The translations under genes were made by a program, and so were the position numbers. A stretch of DNA of 64,000 bases from Halomonas sp. ALS9 (lineage in GTDB: Bacteria; Pseudomonadota; Gammaproteobacteria; Pseudomonadales; Halomonadaceae), in contig NZ_LXRG01000011.1 in NCBI RefSeq assembly GCF_001651035.1, positions 62,001 to 126,000 on the forward strand, written 5' to 3'. This document shows positions 20,230 to 29,072 of the stretch, piece by piece; the stretch's first letter is position 1, and the number at the start of each line of letters is the position of its first letter. The notes under the pieces were generated by a model that saw only the letters and a program-made list of their open reading frames with translations, was not told the DNA's origin and did not search any database.

Positions 20230-20750
20230 TAGAATAACTCCTCTTTCCCCAAGTCTTTATCGGAAGACACCGCTGCGGATAGTTGTTGTTCAATCAGGGC
20301 TCTTTCGACGGTTTGCACGGCTTCCCCGGCGGCACGATCTGCTTCATTGATCTTTGGGGAAAGCTGCGTACGGAAATACATACGGTTTCCTTCCATCACC
20401 CATACTTGGCTTCCCCATCGTGCATCAGGGCGCTCATTAATGGTGATAGTGGCATTGCCGATAATCAGGTTATCCATTGCTCGCTGACTAAAGGCGCGAT
20501 AGAAAGTTTTACCGGCCATGGTGATCGTGCGATCAACCATGACGCCGGTTAGCTCGCTTCCCCCGTTAGCGTTGCCGCGCATTTCAGGACCATCAGGGCT
20601 AGAAAGCTGATTAATAGCGTTAATTGCTTCTTGTTCGTTGGCAGGCAATGCATCTGCAGCGTCGGCCGGCTCATTGGCCAACGCTGAAGACGATATGATC
20701 CATACAGCCACGATGAAAAAGCCGATGGTTAAGCGGTTAATTGATGACAT
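20229..20750 (-). CDS. csgE: curli secretion chaperone CsgE
   Basis: A 173-residue periplasmic adaptor that caps CsgG and directs subunits to it. After a signal peptide (to about residue 25, SALA) and an acidic linker, the CsgE domain begins near residue 65 with ELTGVMVDRTITMAGKTFY and contains NLIIGNATITINERP and WGSQVWVMEG. The linker makes it longer than the roughly 130-residue enterobacterial protein. It lies 24 bases after csgD. Confidence 0.94.
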   Translation of the reverse strand: MSSINRLTIGFFIVAVWIISSSALANEPADAADALPANEQEAINAINQLSSPDGPEMRGNANGGSELTGVMVDRTITMAGKTFYRAFSQRAMDNLIIGNATITINERPDARWGSQVWVMEGNRMYFRTQLSPKINEADRAAGEAVQTVERALIEQQLSAAVSSDKDLGKEELF

Positions 20751-20774
20751 GACAGCGACCCTTGCGCTTTAACG

Positions 20775-21467
20775 TTACCGGTGGCGTTGCAGGCTGCGTG
20801 CGGTTTCAATATTGGGCAGAATTGGCCCCAGGTTCTGATGAATCCAATTAAGCGCCTGAATACGGTTGTGAACGTTAATTTTGCGAAAAATATTGTAAAG
20901 GTGAGACTTAACGGTGTGCTCACTAACAAATAGCTTTTCGGCAATTTGTTGATTAGAAGAGCCTGCGCTGAGTAGAGAAATAATCTCCATCTCCCGGTTT
21001 GTTAGTCCACAGGCGGGACGGAAAGCATTACTTTGGTATTTGCGATAAAACAGGATTAAACGCGCCATTAAATCTCTTGACATCCATAGCTCTCCTTCGA
21101 GCAGCGAGTGGATACCTTTACAAATCACCTCAAGGCTTTCATTGCGATAAAACACGCCTTTTAACTGAGCGCACGAGAGCGCTTCAAGGGCGTGATCCAT
21201 ATCGTGAATGTTGAAGGCGGCTAAGGGCGTTTTAGTTAGCGCATCGGGTAACTTATCTTGCCACTCTGGTAGTGCATCAATGCCAATATGATCGCTGTCA
21301 ATGAGAATTAGCAAGTTGCCTGAGGCGGAAACAGGCAACGCTGCATGGGGAGGATGGATACTTATTTGGCAGCCGGTGTGCTTATTCAAGTACTCAGCAA
21401 ACAGCTGTACTTGGGGACTTTTTTCGGTAACCACATACACCGTACCGATAGACTTTTCCTGCGACAT
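20775..21467 (-). CDS. csgD: LuxR-family transcriptional regulator CsgD
   Basis: A 230-residue regulator with a C-terminal LuxR-type helix-turn-helix (LTNREMEIISLLSAGSSNQQ, then IAEKLFVSEHTVKSHLYNI). The N-terminal half is a degenerate receiver-like domain. It heads the csgDEFG unit, as CsgD does elsewhere, and should activate the curlin subunit genes. Assignment rests on position and on the domain pattern. The 282-base AT-rich upstream region is shared with rdgB and probably holds its complex promoter. Confidence 0.9.
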   Translation of the reverse strand: MSQEKSIGTVYVVTEKSPQVQLFAEYLNKHTGCQISIHPPHAALPVSASGNLLILIDSDHIGIDALPEWQDKLPDALTKTPLAAFNIHDMDHALEALSCAQLKGVFYRNESLEVICKGIHSLLEGELWMSRDLMARLILFYRKYQSNAFRPACGLTNREMEIISLLSAGSSNQQIAEKLFVSEHTVKSHLYNIFRKINVHNRIQALNWIHQNLGPILPNIETARSLQRHR

Positions 21468-21749
21468 TGGGTGGCCCTCGTGGAAAGAAAGAGTGAGCAG
21501 GTGACCATTGAAGTGTTGACCATAAGATACGTTTCGTAAAGTTTTGTTATTAAATATTTGGTAAAAATATTTTCACTGCCGTTTATTTCTCTGTTTTTAT
21601 TTTTTTATTTCTATATTTAACAAATGCTTATTGTTTGTTAAGCAATAAATTAATTATCAGAGCGCGAGATACGTTATGTAACATTTTGATGGCTTTTGAT
21701 ACCACCAGTGAGCGCGTAAACTGAAGCTCTACTGTTTGGAGTGCGTATC
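21468..21749. promoter_or_regulatory. divergent csgD/rdgB intergenic region
   Basis: AT-rich and gene-free. It includes an inverted repeat AAATATTT/AAATATTT at 21552-21572 and a second one AACAAA/TTTGTT near 21619-21640. These could be protein-binding sites for csgD control. No promoter box could be assigned with confidence. Confidence 0.4.
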
Positions 21750-22358
21750 ATGGCCGCCGTCAATACCCTTGTTCTTGCCAGTGGCAATGCAGGAAAACTA
21801 AGAGAATTCAACCAATTACTTTCGCCTTTAGGGTTCGATGTGCGTCCTCAGGCAGATTTTGGTGTCACTGATGTTGAAGAGACGGGGCTAACCTTCGTCG
21901 AAAATGCGCTATTGAAAGCGCGTGAAGCGAGTCTTGTCAGTGGATTACCGGCATTAGCTGACGATTCCGGACTTGAAGTGGACGCGCTGAATGGGGCGCC
22001 CGGTATCTATTCCGCTCGGTATGGTGGTGAGCCCAAAAGCGATGAGAAAAACAATCAGACGTTGTTAGCCGCACTAAGCGACTGTGCTGAGGGGCAACGT
22101 AGTGGCCGTTACTGGTGTGTGCTGGTCTATTTGCGCCACCCGAAAGATCCGGTACCGGTCATTGTGCAACGCAGTTGGGAAGGCGAGATTCTGGCTCATC
22201 CCAGAGGAGAGGGAGGATTTGGCTATGATCCGCTGTTCTGGTTACCTGATCAGGGTATGAGCGTGGCTGAGCTACCCAGCGAAAGTAAAAATCGCCTTAG
22301 CCATCGTGGTCGTGCGCTGCAAGGCTTGGTGGAGTTATTGAAGGTGGCGCATGGCTGA
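21750..22358 (+). CDS. rdgB: XTP/dITP diphosphatase
   Basis: A 202-residue Ham1/RdgB pyrophosphatase that removes non-canonical purine nucleotides. LVLASGNAGKLREFN at the N-terminus, LADDSGLEVDALNGAPG in the middle and GGFGYDPLFW near the C-terminus are the family motifs. The ATG at 21750 is preferred over the upstream GTG at 21741 because GGAG ends 8 bases before it. Its end overlaps hemW by 8 bases, the usual pairing. Confidence 0.97.
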   Translation: MAAVNTLVLASGNAGKLREFNQLLSPLGFDVRPQADFGVTDVEETGLTFVENALLKAREASLVSGLPALADDSGLEVDALNGAPGIYSARYGGEPKSDEKNNQTLLAALSDCAEGQRSGRYWCVLVYLRHPKDPVPVIVQRSWEGEILAHPRGEGGFGYDPLFWLPDQGMSVAELPSESKNRLSHRGRALQGLVELLKVAHG

Positions 22359-23559
22359 TACGCTGCCGCCGCTCTCTCTCTACATCCACACACCTTGGTG
22401 TGTCCGTAAATGCCCGTACTGTGATTTTAATTCTCATGAGCCAGGGACGCACGGTTTCACGCCCCGGGACTTACCTGAAGCCGCTTATCTTGAGGCTCTG
22501 TTACAAGACCTGGACGGAGACCTTGCCTTAGCAGCCGGGCGAAAAATTCAGACCATTTTTATCGGTGGGGGCACTCCTAGCCTGCTGTCTCCCGCGTTTT
22601 ATGATCGCTTACTGGAAGCGATTGAAGCCCGTTTACCCTTTGCGACGGATATAGAAATTACCTTAGAGGCGAATCCAGGTACCACTGAGCAAGAGCGTTT
22701 CATTGGTTACCGTGCTGCCGGCATTAACCGGCTCTCGCTGGGGATTCAAAGTTTTCAGCCCCATCAACTGCATGCATTGGGGCGAATTCATAGCGGTGAC
22801 GAAGCGATCACTGCGGTCGCACAGGCAAGACGGGCGGGCTTTACCAACATTAATATTGATCTTATGCACGGTTTGCCCGACCAAACGCCTCAATTGGCGA
22901 TGGATGATATTGCCCAAGCGCTGGCATTGACGCCTGAACATCTCTCTTGGTACCAGTTGACTCTTGAGCCTAATACCGCTTTCCACTCCCAGCCTCCGGT
23001 GTTGCCAGAGGAAGAAGCGCTTTGGGATATTCAAGACAATGGACATCAGCTCTTAGAGCAGGCGGGTTTTAGACGCTACGAGATTTCTGCTTACGCTAGG
23101 GTTGACCATCAGAGTCGCCATAACCTTAACTACTGGCAATTTGGTGATTACCTTGGAATTGGCGCTGGTGCCCACGGCAAGCTTAGCCATATTGACGAAA
23201 ACGGGCAATGGCGCATCGAGCGGCGCTGGAAAACCCGGCAGCCGGACGCTTATTTAAAGCGAGCGGGTGATTTGCGTGGTTTTATAGCCGGTAAGCAGCT
23301 TATAAAAGCGGATGAGTTACCTTTGGAGTTTGCCATGAATGCGCTACGGCTTACTGATGGCGTGGCGCTTGAGACATGGAGCGCTTATACCGGGCTCCCC
23401 ACTGCTATGTTACTGACGCGTTTACAAACTGCCGAGAAAAAAGGACTTTTGATGCAAATGCCTGAAAAACTCCGTGCATCACCTCAAGGTCTATTATTCT
23501 TGAATGAGTTGCTGGCATCAATCTGTGACGATAGCGCTTTGGTGAGAGACCAGCGATGA
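22351..23559 (+). CDS. hemW: heme chaperone HemW (radical SAM)
   Basis: A 402-residue radical-SAM protein related to coproporphyrinogen dehydrogenase that transfers heme to target proteins. The cluster motif is C-x3-C-x2-C in CVRKCPYCDFNSHE; the GGGTPSLL and SLGIQSF motifs follow. The coding region starts inside rdgB. The shorter N-terminus and CDFNSH pattern separate HemW from HemN. Confidence 0.95.
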   Translation: MADTLPPLSLYIHTPWCVRKCPYCDFNSHEPGTHGFTPRDLPEAAYLEALLQDLDGDLALAAGRKIQTIFIGGGTPSLLSPAFYDRLLEAIEARLPFATDIEITLEANPGTTEQERFIGYRAAGINRLSLGIQSFQPHQLHALGRIHSGDEAITAVAQARRAGFTNINIDLMHGLPDQTPQLAMDDIAQALALTPEHLSWYQLTLEPNTAFHSQPPVLPEEEALWDIQDNGHQLLEQAGFRRYEISAYARVDHQSRHNLNYWQFGDYLGIGAGAHGKLSHIDENGQWRIERRWKTRQPDAYLKRAGDLRGFIAGKQLIKADELPLEFAMNALRLTDGVALETWSAYTGLPTAMLLTRLQTAEKKGLLMQMPEKLRASPQGLLFLNELLASICDDSALVRDQR

Positions 23560-23596
23560 ATAAAAAGATGTCCCGAACACAAACAAGGAGTGAGCA

Positions 23597-24271
23597 ATGC
23601 GTATTTCTCGACTACTGACACCGCTAGCGGCCGCTATTCTACTGGCTGGTTGTGCCACATCGGATCCTTACGGTGGCCAAACGCAGCGCTCTAGCACCGC
23701 GATGGGGACAGGGATTGGTGCCGCCGTTGGCGCCGCTGCTGGTGCCCTTTCTGGCGATGGCAGCACCAGCCGCCGCGATCGGGCGTTAATTGGCGCAGCC
23801 GTCGGTGCGGCGGCGGGCGCTGGTATTGGTGTCTACATGGATCGCCAAGAGCAGCAGCTGCGTGAAAACTTGCAAGGCTCGCGCATTGAAATTGATCGCC
23901 GTGGCGATGATATCGTGCTGAATATGCCTAGTGGCGTGACCTTTGGTTTTGACTCTGCAGATCTTACCAGTGAAGCTCGTAGCTCTCTTAACGAAGTCGC
24001 TAATGTACTCACCCAGTACCAAGACACCCGCGTCAATATTGCAGGCCACACCGATAGCACCGGTGACGCGAGCTACAACCAGCGCCTGTCTGAGCGTCGC
24101 GCCCAAGCCGTGGGTAGTTACTTAAGCCAGAACGGTGTTTCTTCCATGCGTCTTAACACCTCGGGTTATGGCGCGACTCAGCCAATTGCCAGTAATGACA
24201 ACGAACAGGGTCGCGCTCAGAACCGTCGGGTAGAAATTACCCTAACACCCACCGGCGATGGCCAACGTTAA
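23597..24271 (+). CDS. OmpA-family lipoprotein with glycine zipper
   Basis: A 224-residue envelope lipoprotein of the YiaD/YfiB type. The lipobox is LLAGC (cysteine at residue 19). Residues about 35-80 hold two glycine-zipper stretches (GTGIGAAVGAAAGALSG and LIGAAVGAAAGAGIGVYMD), and residues about 105-220 form the OmpA C-terminal peptidoglycan-binding domain with NIAGHTDSTG and NRRVEI. It follows hemW by 37 bases and ends at a strong terminator. Confidence 0.93.
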   Translation: MRISRLLTPLAAAILLAGCATSDPYGGQTQRSSTAMGTGIGAAVGAAAGALSGDGSTSRRDRALIGAAVGAAAGAGIGVYMDRQEQQLRENLQGSRIEIDRRGDDIVLNMPSGVTFGFDSADLTSEARSSLNEVANVLTQYQDTRVNIAGHTDSTGDASYNQRLSERRAQAVGSYLSQNGVSSMRLNTSGYGATQPIASNDNEQGRAQNRRVEITLTPTGDGQR

Positions 24272-24305
24272 TCCGCTAGTGAGTTAATCTGGCTATTGTC
24301 GCCCC

Positions 24306-24337
24306 AAGCCCGCTATGCTCACATAGCGGGCTTTTTT
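24306..24337 (+). terminator. Rho-independent terminator after the OmpA-like lipoprotein gene
   Basis: A 12-bp perfect stem (AAGCCCGCTATG/CATAGCGGGCTT), 4-base loop and a run of six T. It lies 35 bases after the stop codon. Confidence 0.93.
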
Positions 24338-24360
24338 CATTCACTTGCCGATGAGCCTCC

Positions 24361-25206
24361 ATGCTGTCTTATCAACATGCCTACCATGCCGGTAATTTCG
24401 CGGATGTACATAAACATCTAACGCTTTATGCGGTGATTGATTATTTATTACGTAAAGAATCAGCTATTACATATGTCGATACTCACGCGGGTCGAGGGCT
24501 CTATCCTCTCAACGCCCAAGAGACCCAGCGCTTGCAAGAGTATCGCGAGGGTATATGGCCAGTGTGGCAAGCCCGCGAAGGGTTTAGCGATGAGCTACTA
24601 AGCACGTGGCAAGTCGCGCTAGCAAATGCTCAGCCCATGGCAGAGGCGCTGACTCACTATCCAGGCTCTCCTTGGTGGCTGAGCCATTCGTTGCGTGAGC
24701 AGGATCATCTGCGATTGTTTGAACTACATCCTGGCGAGCATGAGCAGCTCAGCGGCCAAGGGTTATCGCCACACGCACAGCGCGTGTTCGGCGATGGACT
24801 AGCTGGATTAACGGCCATGCTGCCGGTCAAATCGCCACGGCTATGTGTTCTGATTGACCCCAGCTATGAGCGTAAAACCGAGTACCAGGAAGTCGCCGAG
24901 ACAGTGGCCTATGCGCTAGATAAAGCGCACCATGGAGTGGTATTGATTTGGTATCCGCTGCTGCCAGCAGGCCATCATCACACCCTATTGACGAGTCTCA
25001 AAGAGAGCGGAATACGCAAAGTATGGCGCAGCGAGCTGCTGCTGCGCGAACCTGGAGAGCAGGCTCACGGCATGTTCGGTAGTGGTATGCTGGTAATTAA
25101 TCCGCCTTGGGGATTGGACAAACGCCTGTCAGCCGCGATGTCGCAAATTACCCCGCTGCTAGGAACTAACTGCCACTATCAGGCGGACTGGTGGGTGGGT
25201 GAGTAG
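24361..25206 (+). CDS. rlmJ: 23S rRNA (adenine-2030-N6)-methyltransferase
   Basis: A 281-residue RlmJ that methylates A2030 of 23S rRNA. The N-terminus LSYQHAYHAGNFADVHKH is diagnostic, followed by YVDTHAGRGLYPL and the catalytic LIDPSYERK motif (DPPYE in many relatives; here DPSYE). It converges on mnmE with a 19-base gap. Confidence 0.95.
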   Translation: MLSYQHAYHAGNFADVHKHLTLYAVIDYLLRKESAITYVDTHAGRGLYPLNAQETQRLQEYREGIWPVWQAREGFSDELLSTWQVALANAQPMAEALTHYPGSPWWLSHSLREQDHLRLFELHPGEHEQLSGQGLSPHAQRVFGDGLAGLTAMLPVKSPRLCVLIDPSYERKTEYQEVAETVAYALDKAHHGVVLIWYPLLPAGHHHTLLTSLKESGIRKVWRSELLLREPGEQAHGMFGSGMLVINPPWGLDKRLSAAMSQITPLLGTNCHYQADWWVGE

Positions 25207-25225
25207 TCGTTGTAAGGAAGTCGCT

Positions 25226-26596
25226 CTATTTGCCGATACAAAAACTGCCGAAAATTTCGCCGAGTAAGTCATCGGCGCTGAATTCGCCGGTGATCTCGCC
25301 TAAGGCCTGTTGGGCATCGCGCAAATCCTCCGCCAGCAGTTCGCCTGCGCCATAGCCATCAAGCTGTGCACGGCCGGTATCAAGGGCTGCCATGGCGCGA
25401 TCTAGCGCGTCCAGATGCCGTCGGCGGGCGGAAAAGCGACCCTCAGTGGTGGCGGCAAAGCCCATCACATCCTTCAGATGAGCCTTTAAGTTATCCACAC
25501 CCGTACCGGTTTTTGCCGAGAGCCTGACGATAGGCGTGGTTGTGGATAAATCAATACCCGCCGGTTCGGCACTGGTATCTATTTTATTACGCACCAGAGT
25601 TAAACGCGCCTGGTCAGGCAAGCGAGCAACGAACTCTGGCCAGATGGCCATAGGGTCAGTCGATTCGGTGGTGCTGGCATCAACCAGTAGCAGCACCCGG
25701 TCGGCTTTCTCTATCTCGGCCCAGGCACGTGCGACACCAATCTTTTCCACCGCATCGGGCGTATCGCGCAATCCAGCGGTGTCGATGATATGTAGCGGCA
25801 TACCGTCGATATGGATGTGCTCACGGAGTACGTCTCGGGTCGTCCCCGCGATATCCGTTACAATGGCGGTATCTTGTTCGGTCAGCGCATTTAGCAGGCT
25901 CGACTTACCCGCATTGGGTCGCCCGGCGATGACGACGCTCATCCCTTCGCGCAGCAGTGCTCCTTGGCCTGCCGCTTGGCGTACGTCACTCAGCGCCTGC
26001 TGGACGCTGCTTAAATGCTGGGCAACATGGCCGTCGGCTAGAAAGTCGATCTCCTCTTCGGGGAAATCGATAGCCGCTTCCACGTAGACGCGTAGCTCTA
26101 TAAGCCGAGTGACCAAGGCAGATATGCGCTTTGAGAACTCGCCCTGTAGCGAGCGCACAGCGTTTTCTGCCGCCGAACGAGAAGTGGCATCGATGAGATC
26201 TGCAATAGCTTCTGCCTGGGCCAGGTCGAGCTTATCGTTCAAAAACGCCCGCTCAGAAAACTCCCCCGGCCGCGCCAGGCGGGCACCCAAGGCCACACAG
26301 CGCTCCAACAGCATATCCATGATAATCGGGCCACCGTGCCCCTGGAATTCCAGGACGTCCTCACCGGTAAATGAGTGAGGGCCATTAAAGAACAGCGCGA
26401 TACCTTCATCGATGCTGCCCTCAGCGCCTTGGAAGGGGCCGTAGTGAGCGAATCGTGGAGTAGGGCAATGTCCAACCATGGCTTCAGCGATCTCGCGGCA
26501 GGCGGGGCCTGAAACGCGGATAATACCCACGCCACCGCGCCCAGGGGGGGTCGCCAGCGCCGCAATGGTGTCAGGTGTATAGAGGCGTTCGGCCAT
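25226..26596 (-). CDS. mnmE: tRNA uridine-5-carboxymethylaminomethyl modification GTPase MnmE
   Basis: A 456-residue GTPase, partner of MnmG in wobble-uridine modification. An N-terminal tetrahydrofolate-binding domain ([19 protein letters not shown]) is followed by a helical domain and an inserted G domain ([27 protein letters not shown]). The C-terminus is the invariant CIGK. Two perfect DnaA boxes fall inside the gene at 25491 and 25541. Confidence 0.98.
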   Translation of the reverse strand: MAERLYTPDTIAALATPPGRGGVGIIRVSGPACREIAEAMVGHCPTPRFAHYGPFQGAEGSIDEGIALFFNGPHSFTGEDVLEFQGHGGPIIMDMLLERCVALGARLARPGEFSERAFLNDKLDLAQAEAIADLIDATSRSAAENAVRSLQGEFSKRISALVTRLIELRVYVEAAIDFPEEEIDFLADGHVAQHLSSVQQALSDVRQAAGQGALLREGMSVVIAGRPNAGKSSLLNALTEQDTAIVTDIAGTTRDVLREHIHIDGMPLHIIDTAGLRDTPDAVEKIGVARAWAEIEKADRVLLLVDASTTESTDPMAIWPEFVARLPDQARLTLVRNKIDTSAEPAGIDLSTTTPIVRLSAKTGTGVDNLKAHLKDVMGFAATTEGRFSARRRHLDALDRAMAALDTGRAQLDGYGAGELLAEDLRDAQQALGEITGEFSADDLLGEIFGSFCIGK

Positions 26597-26668
26597 GGTG
26601 AATCTCTTTTTAAATTGGCAGGTAACGAAACTGATCGACCTAGTGTGAATTTTTCGGCCTTAAAACGC

Positions 26669-26695
26669 CAGACCCCCGCTCGAGGCGGGGGTCTG
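26669..26695 (-). terminator. hairpin terminator after yidC
   Basis: An 11-bp perfect GC-rich stem (CAGACCCCCGC/GCGGGGGTCTG) with a 5-base loop. On the minus strand it is followed by GCGTTTTAA, a short T run, after the yidC stop and before mnmE. Confidence 0.75.
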
Positions 26696-26718
26696 AAGGC
26701 ACTAATTAAAACGGCGGG

Positions 26719-28410
26719 CTATTTTGTTTTCATACCCTTGCCGATACTTGGGTCATTTTCGATTTTGCGCGTAATGTAATATTGCTGCGCCACCGAAATG
26801 ATGTTGTTGACCACCCAGTAGATAACCAGACCGGCCGGGAACCACAGGAAGAAGAAGGTAAAGATGATAGGTAACATCTTCATAATCTTCGCCTGCATCG
26901 GGTCTGGCGGAGTCGGGTTTAACATCTGCTGAACGAACATCGAAATGCCCATCAGAATTGGCAGAATGAAGTACGGATCCTTCACCGACAAATCCTGAAT
27001 CCAGAAGATAAACGGAGCGTGGCGTAGTTCAACCGACTCCAGCAACATCCAGTAGAGCGCGATGAAAACGGGCATTTGGATCACAATGGGAAGACAGCCC
27101 CCCAGCGGATTAATTTTCTCCTTCTGGTAGAACTTCATCATCTCTTGCGACATTTTTTGCCGGTCGTCGCCATACATCTCTTTCAGGCGCTGCATTTCCG
27201 GACCAAGTTTACGCATCCGACCCATGGACTTGTACGCTTTGGCGGAAAGCGGGAAAAGCACCGTCTTAACCAGTACGGTTAACAGAACAATCGACCAACC
27301 CCAGTTGCCGACGATTTCGTGGATATGATCCAGTAGCCAGAACAGCGGGTTAGCAATAAACCATAGCCAGCCGTAATCAACGGTTAAGCGCAGATTGGGA
27401 GCAACCTGCTCTAGGTAATCTTGAACCTTTGGCCCCATATAAAGGGTAGCGCCCAGTGTCGCTTCACTATCGGCGGCAACGGTGCTGGTAGGGCCCGCAA
27501 AGGCAACGACGTTACGGTCACTGGAGTCTGTGGTGACGTAGTAAAGATTCTGTTGATCCTGCTGGGGCGCCCACGCCGACACAAAGTAGTGTTGAATAAT
27601 CGCTATCCAGCCACCCTGGGCTTCACGGTTTTCAAAGTTACGGCTTTGAATATCGTCAAAGTCGATCTTCTCGTAGCGTGCATCCGGCGTTGAATAAGCG
27701 GCGCCCAAATAGGAGTTCATACCCATAGAGACACCGCTAGACGGGTCAGGGCTATTATCGCGGGCCAACTGGCCAATAAAGCGCGCACTAACGGGTGCAT
27801 CGGTATTATTGGCAAGGTAGTAATTGACGTTGACCGCGTAGCTGCCACGTTCAAAGGTAAGCCGTTTAATGACCTCAACGCCGTTAACGTCGGCGGTTAG
27901 ATTAACGCTTAGCTCGTCATCGTTATCACCTAAACGATACTCAGAGTTTTCAGGCGTGAACGCGATACGGCTCGCTTGTCCATCAAGTTGGAGACCTGAT
28001 CGAGCCACGTAGCTACGGCTGCTGTTATCGGATAACAGGACATAGTTACGGTCTGAATCAAGGGATAGTTTGTGCTGCGGTAACGCGGCATAAACTATAT
28101 CGCCACCATGTGGATCAATACGCACATCGAGGACATCGGTGGTCACGGCAATGAAATCGCGGCTTGATGTCTCGCTTTCGGTATCAGGGATACCTTCACC
28201 TACCGCGCTTTGCTGCTGCGTAGATGTGCTGGGAACCGCTAAGCCACCTTCTCCATCTTCAACATTGCTGGGAGGCGGCGCATTGCTGCGTTGAGTTGTT
28301 TCAGGCACTGAATCATAATTCGGCTGCCCGTAATCCTGATTCCACTGGACGACTAGCAAATACGCCAGTACGGCTAGTGGAATCAGTAATAAAAGTCGTT
28401 TTACGTCCAT
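26719..28410 (-). CDS. yidC: membrane protein insertase YidC
   Basis: A 563-residue insertase working alone or with SecYEG. An N-terminal membrane helix (residues 7-23) is followed by a low-complexity linker, a large periplasmic domain and the conserved five-helix core near residues 345-550, with GWSIVLLTVLVKTVLFPLS and GGCLPIVIQMPVFIALYW. It lies 121 bases downstream of rnpA; the yidD gene that usually sits between them is absent. Confidence 0.97.
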   Translation of the reverse strand: MDVKRLLLLIPLAVLAYLLVVQWNQDYGQPNYDSVPETTQRSNAPPPSNVEDGEGGLAVPSTSTQQQSAVGEGIPDTESETSSRDFIAVTTDVLDVRIDPHGGDIVYAALPQHKLSLDSDRNYVLLSDNSSRSYVARSGLQLDGQASRIAFTPENSEYRLGDNDDELSVNLTADVNGVEVIKRLTFERGSYAVNVNYYLANNTDAPVSARFIGQLARDNSPDPSSGVSMGMNSYLGAAYSTPDARYEKIDFDDIQSRNFENREAQGGWIAIIQHYFVSAWAPQQDQQNLYYVTTDSSDRNVVAFAGPTSTVAADSEATLGATLYMGPKVQDYLEQVAPNLRLTVDYGWLWFIANPLFWLLDHIHEIVGNWGWSIVLLTVLVKTVLFPLSAKAYKSMGRMRKLGPEMQRLKEMYGDDRQKMSQEMMKFYQKEKINPLGGCLPIVIQMPVFIALYWMLLESVELRHAPFIFWIQDLSVKDPYFILPILMGISMFVQQMLNPTPPDPMQAKIMKMLPIIFTFFFLWFPAGLVIYWVVNNIISVAQQYYITRKIENDPSIGKGMKTK

Positions 28411-28482
28411 GAGGGTTCTGCCCGCTGGGTGGTGAACATGCTAATGGCGCAGTGTTATTTACTCGACTCTTGACACACGAAA

Positions 28483-28500
28483 GCCTGCCAGTTGGCAGGC
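28483..28500 (-). repeat. hairpin between rnpA and yidC
   Basis: A 7-8 bp stem (GCCTGCC/GGCAGGC) in the 121-base gap, where yidD would normally be. On the minus strand it is followed by TTTCG, too weak for an efficient terminator. It may be a processing or attenuation element. Confidence 0.45.
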
Positions 28501-28531
28501 CGAGGTCGAGCGGCGAGGGGTGCACCAAAGG

Positions 28532-28930
28532 TCACGTGTCACGCTTAGGCGTTGGTACTGCGATCATCGCCTGTGCGTCACGCTGAAGTCGCTTCCACAT
28601 GCCGTGTAACTGGCGATGCAAGGTTTCGTTATCGATATCCTGAACACCACGTCGTGCAAGCACCACTATATCCACAGAGGGGAGGTGATCTTGACGAAGG
28701 CGAACGGATTCTCTAACCAGACGCTTGAAACGGTTGCGATCTACGGCGCGTTTAACATTCTTTTTGCTGACCACCAGTCCAAGGCGGGGATGTCCCCGAG
28801 TACTCAAGCGGACTAACGCCATCATACCTTTGCCATGTACTTTCAGGTCGGCTTGCTCAAACACGTGACTAAAATCCCCAGCATTTAGTAACCGTAATTG
28901 CCGGGGAAAGCCTTGCTGCGGCACACGCAA
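28532..28930 (-). CDS. rnpA: ribonuclease P protein component
   Basis: A 132-residue basic protein that binds the RNase P RNA and helps mature tRNA 5' ends. The RNR-type motif VSKKNVKRAVDRNRFKRL is present. The reading frame opens with TTG at 28930 or GTG at 28924; there is no ATG nearby. It starts 7 bases after rpmH, the near-universal pairing. Confidence 0.95.
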   Translation of the reverse strand: MRVPQQGFPRQLRLLNAGDFSHVFEQADLKVHGKGMMALVRLSTRGHPRLGLVVSKKNVKRAVDRNRFKRLVRESVRLRQDHLPSVDIVVLARRGVQDIDNETLHRQLHGMWKRLQRDAQAMIAVPTPKRDT

Positions 28931-28937
28931 TCTGAGA

Positions 28938-29072
28938 TCAGGCGCTCAGACGCTTGCGGCCCTTGGCACGGCGACGTGCGAGGACGGCGCGACCGTTTTT
29001 GGTTGCCATACGAGCACGGAAGCCATGCGCGCGCTTGCGCTTGAGAACGCTAGGTTGAAAAGTGCGTTTCAT
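28938..29072 (-). CDS. rpmH: 50S ribosomal protein L34
   Basis: A 44-residue, very basic ribosomal protein, read directly from the sequence. It begins [19 protein letters not shown] and ends GRKRLSA, as in other gammaproteobacteria. It is the first gene of the rpmH-rnpA-yidC group, divergent from dnaA across a 533-base gap with DnaA boxes. Confidence 0.98.
   Translation of the reverse strand: MKRTFQPSVLKRKRAHGFRARMATKNGRAVLARRRAKGRKRLSA

Noticed and set aside
25536..26087. 183-codon plus-strand frame opposite mnmE
   Set aside because: Shadow of mnmE; Ser/Arg-rich translation typical of antisense frames in GC-rich genes.
28313..28528. Minus-strand frame in the rnpA-yidC gap, considered as yidD
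   Set aside because: Its translation lacks the YidD cysteine motif and most of it overlaps yidC.
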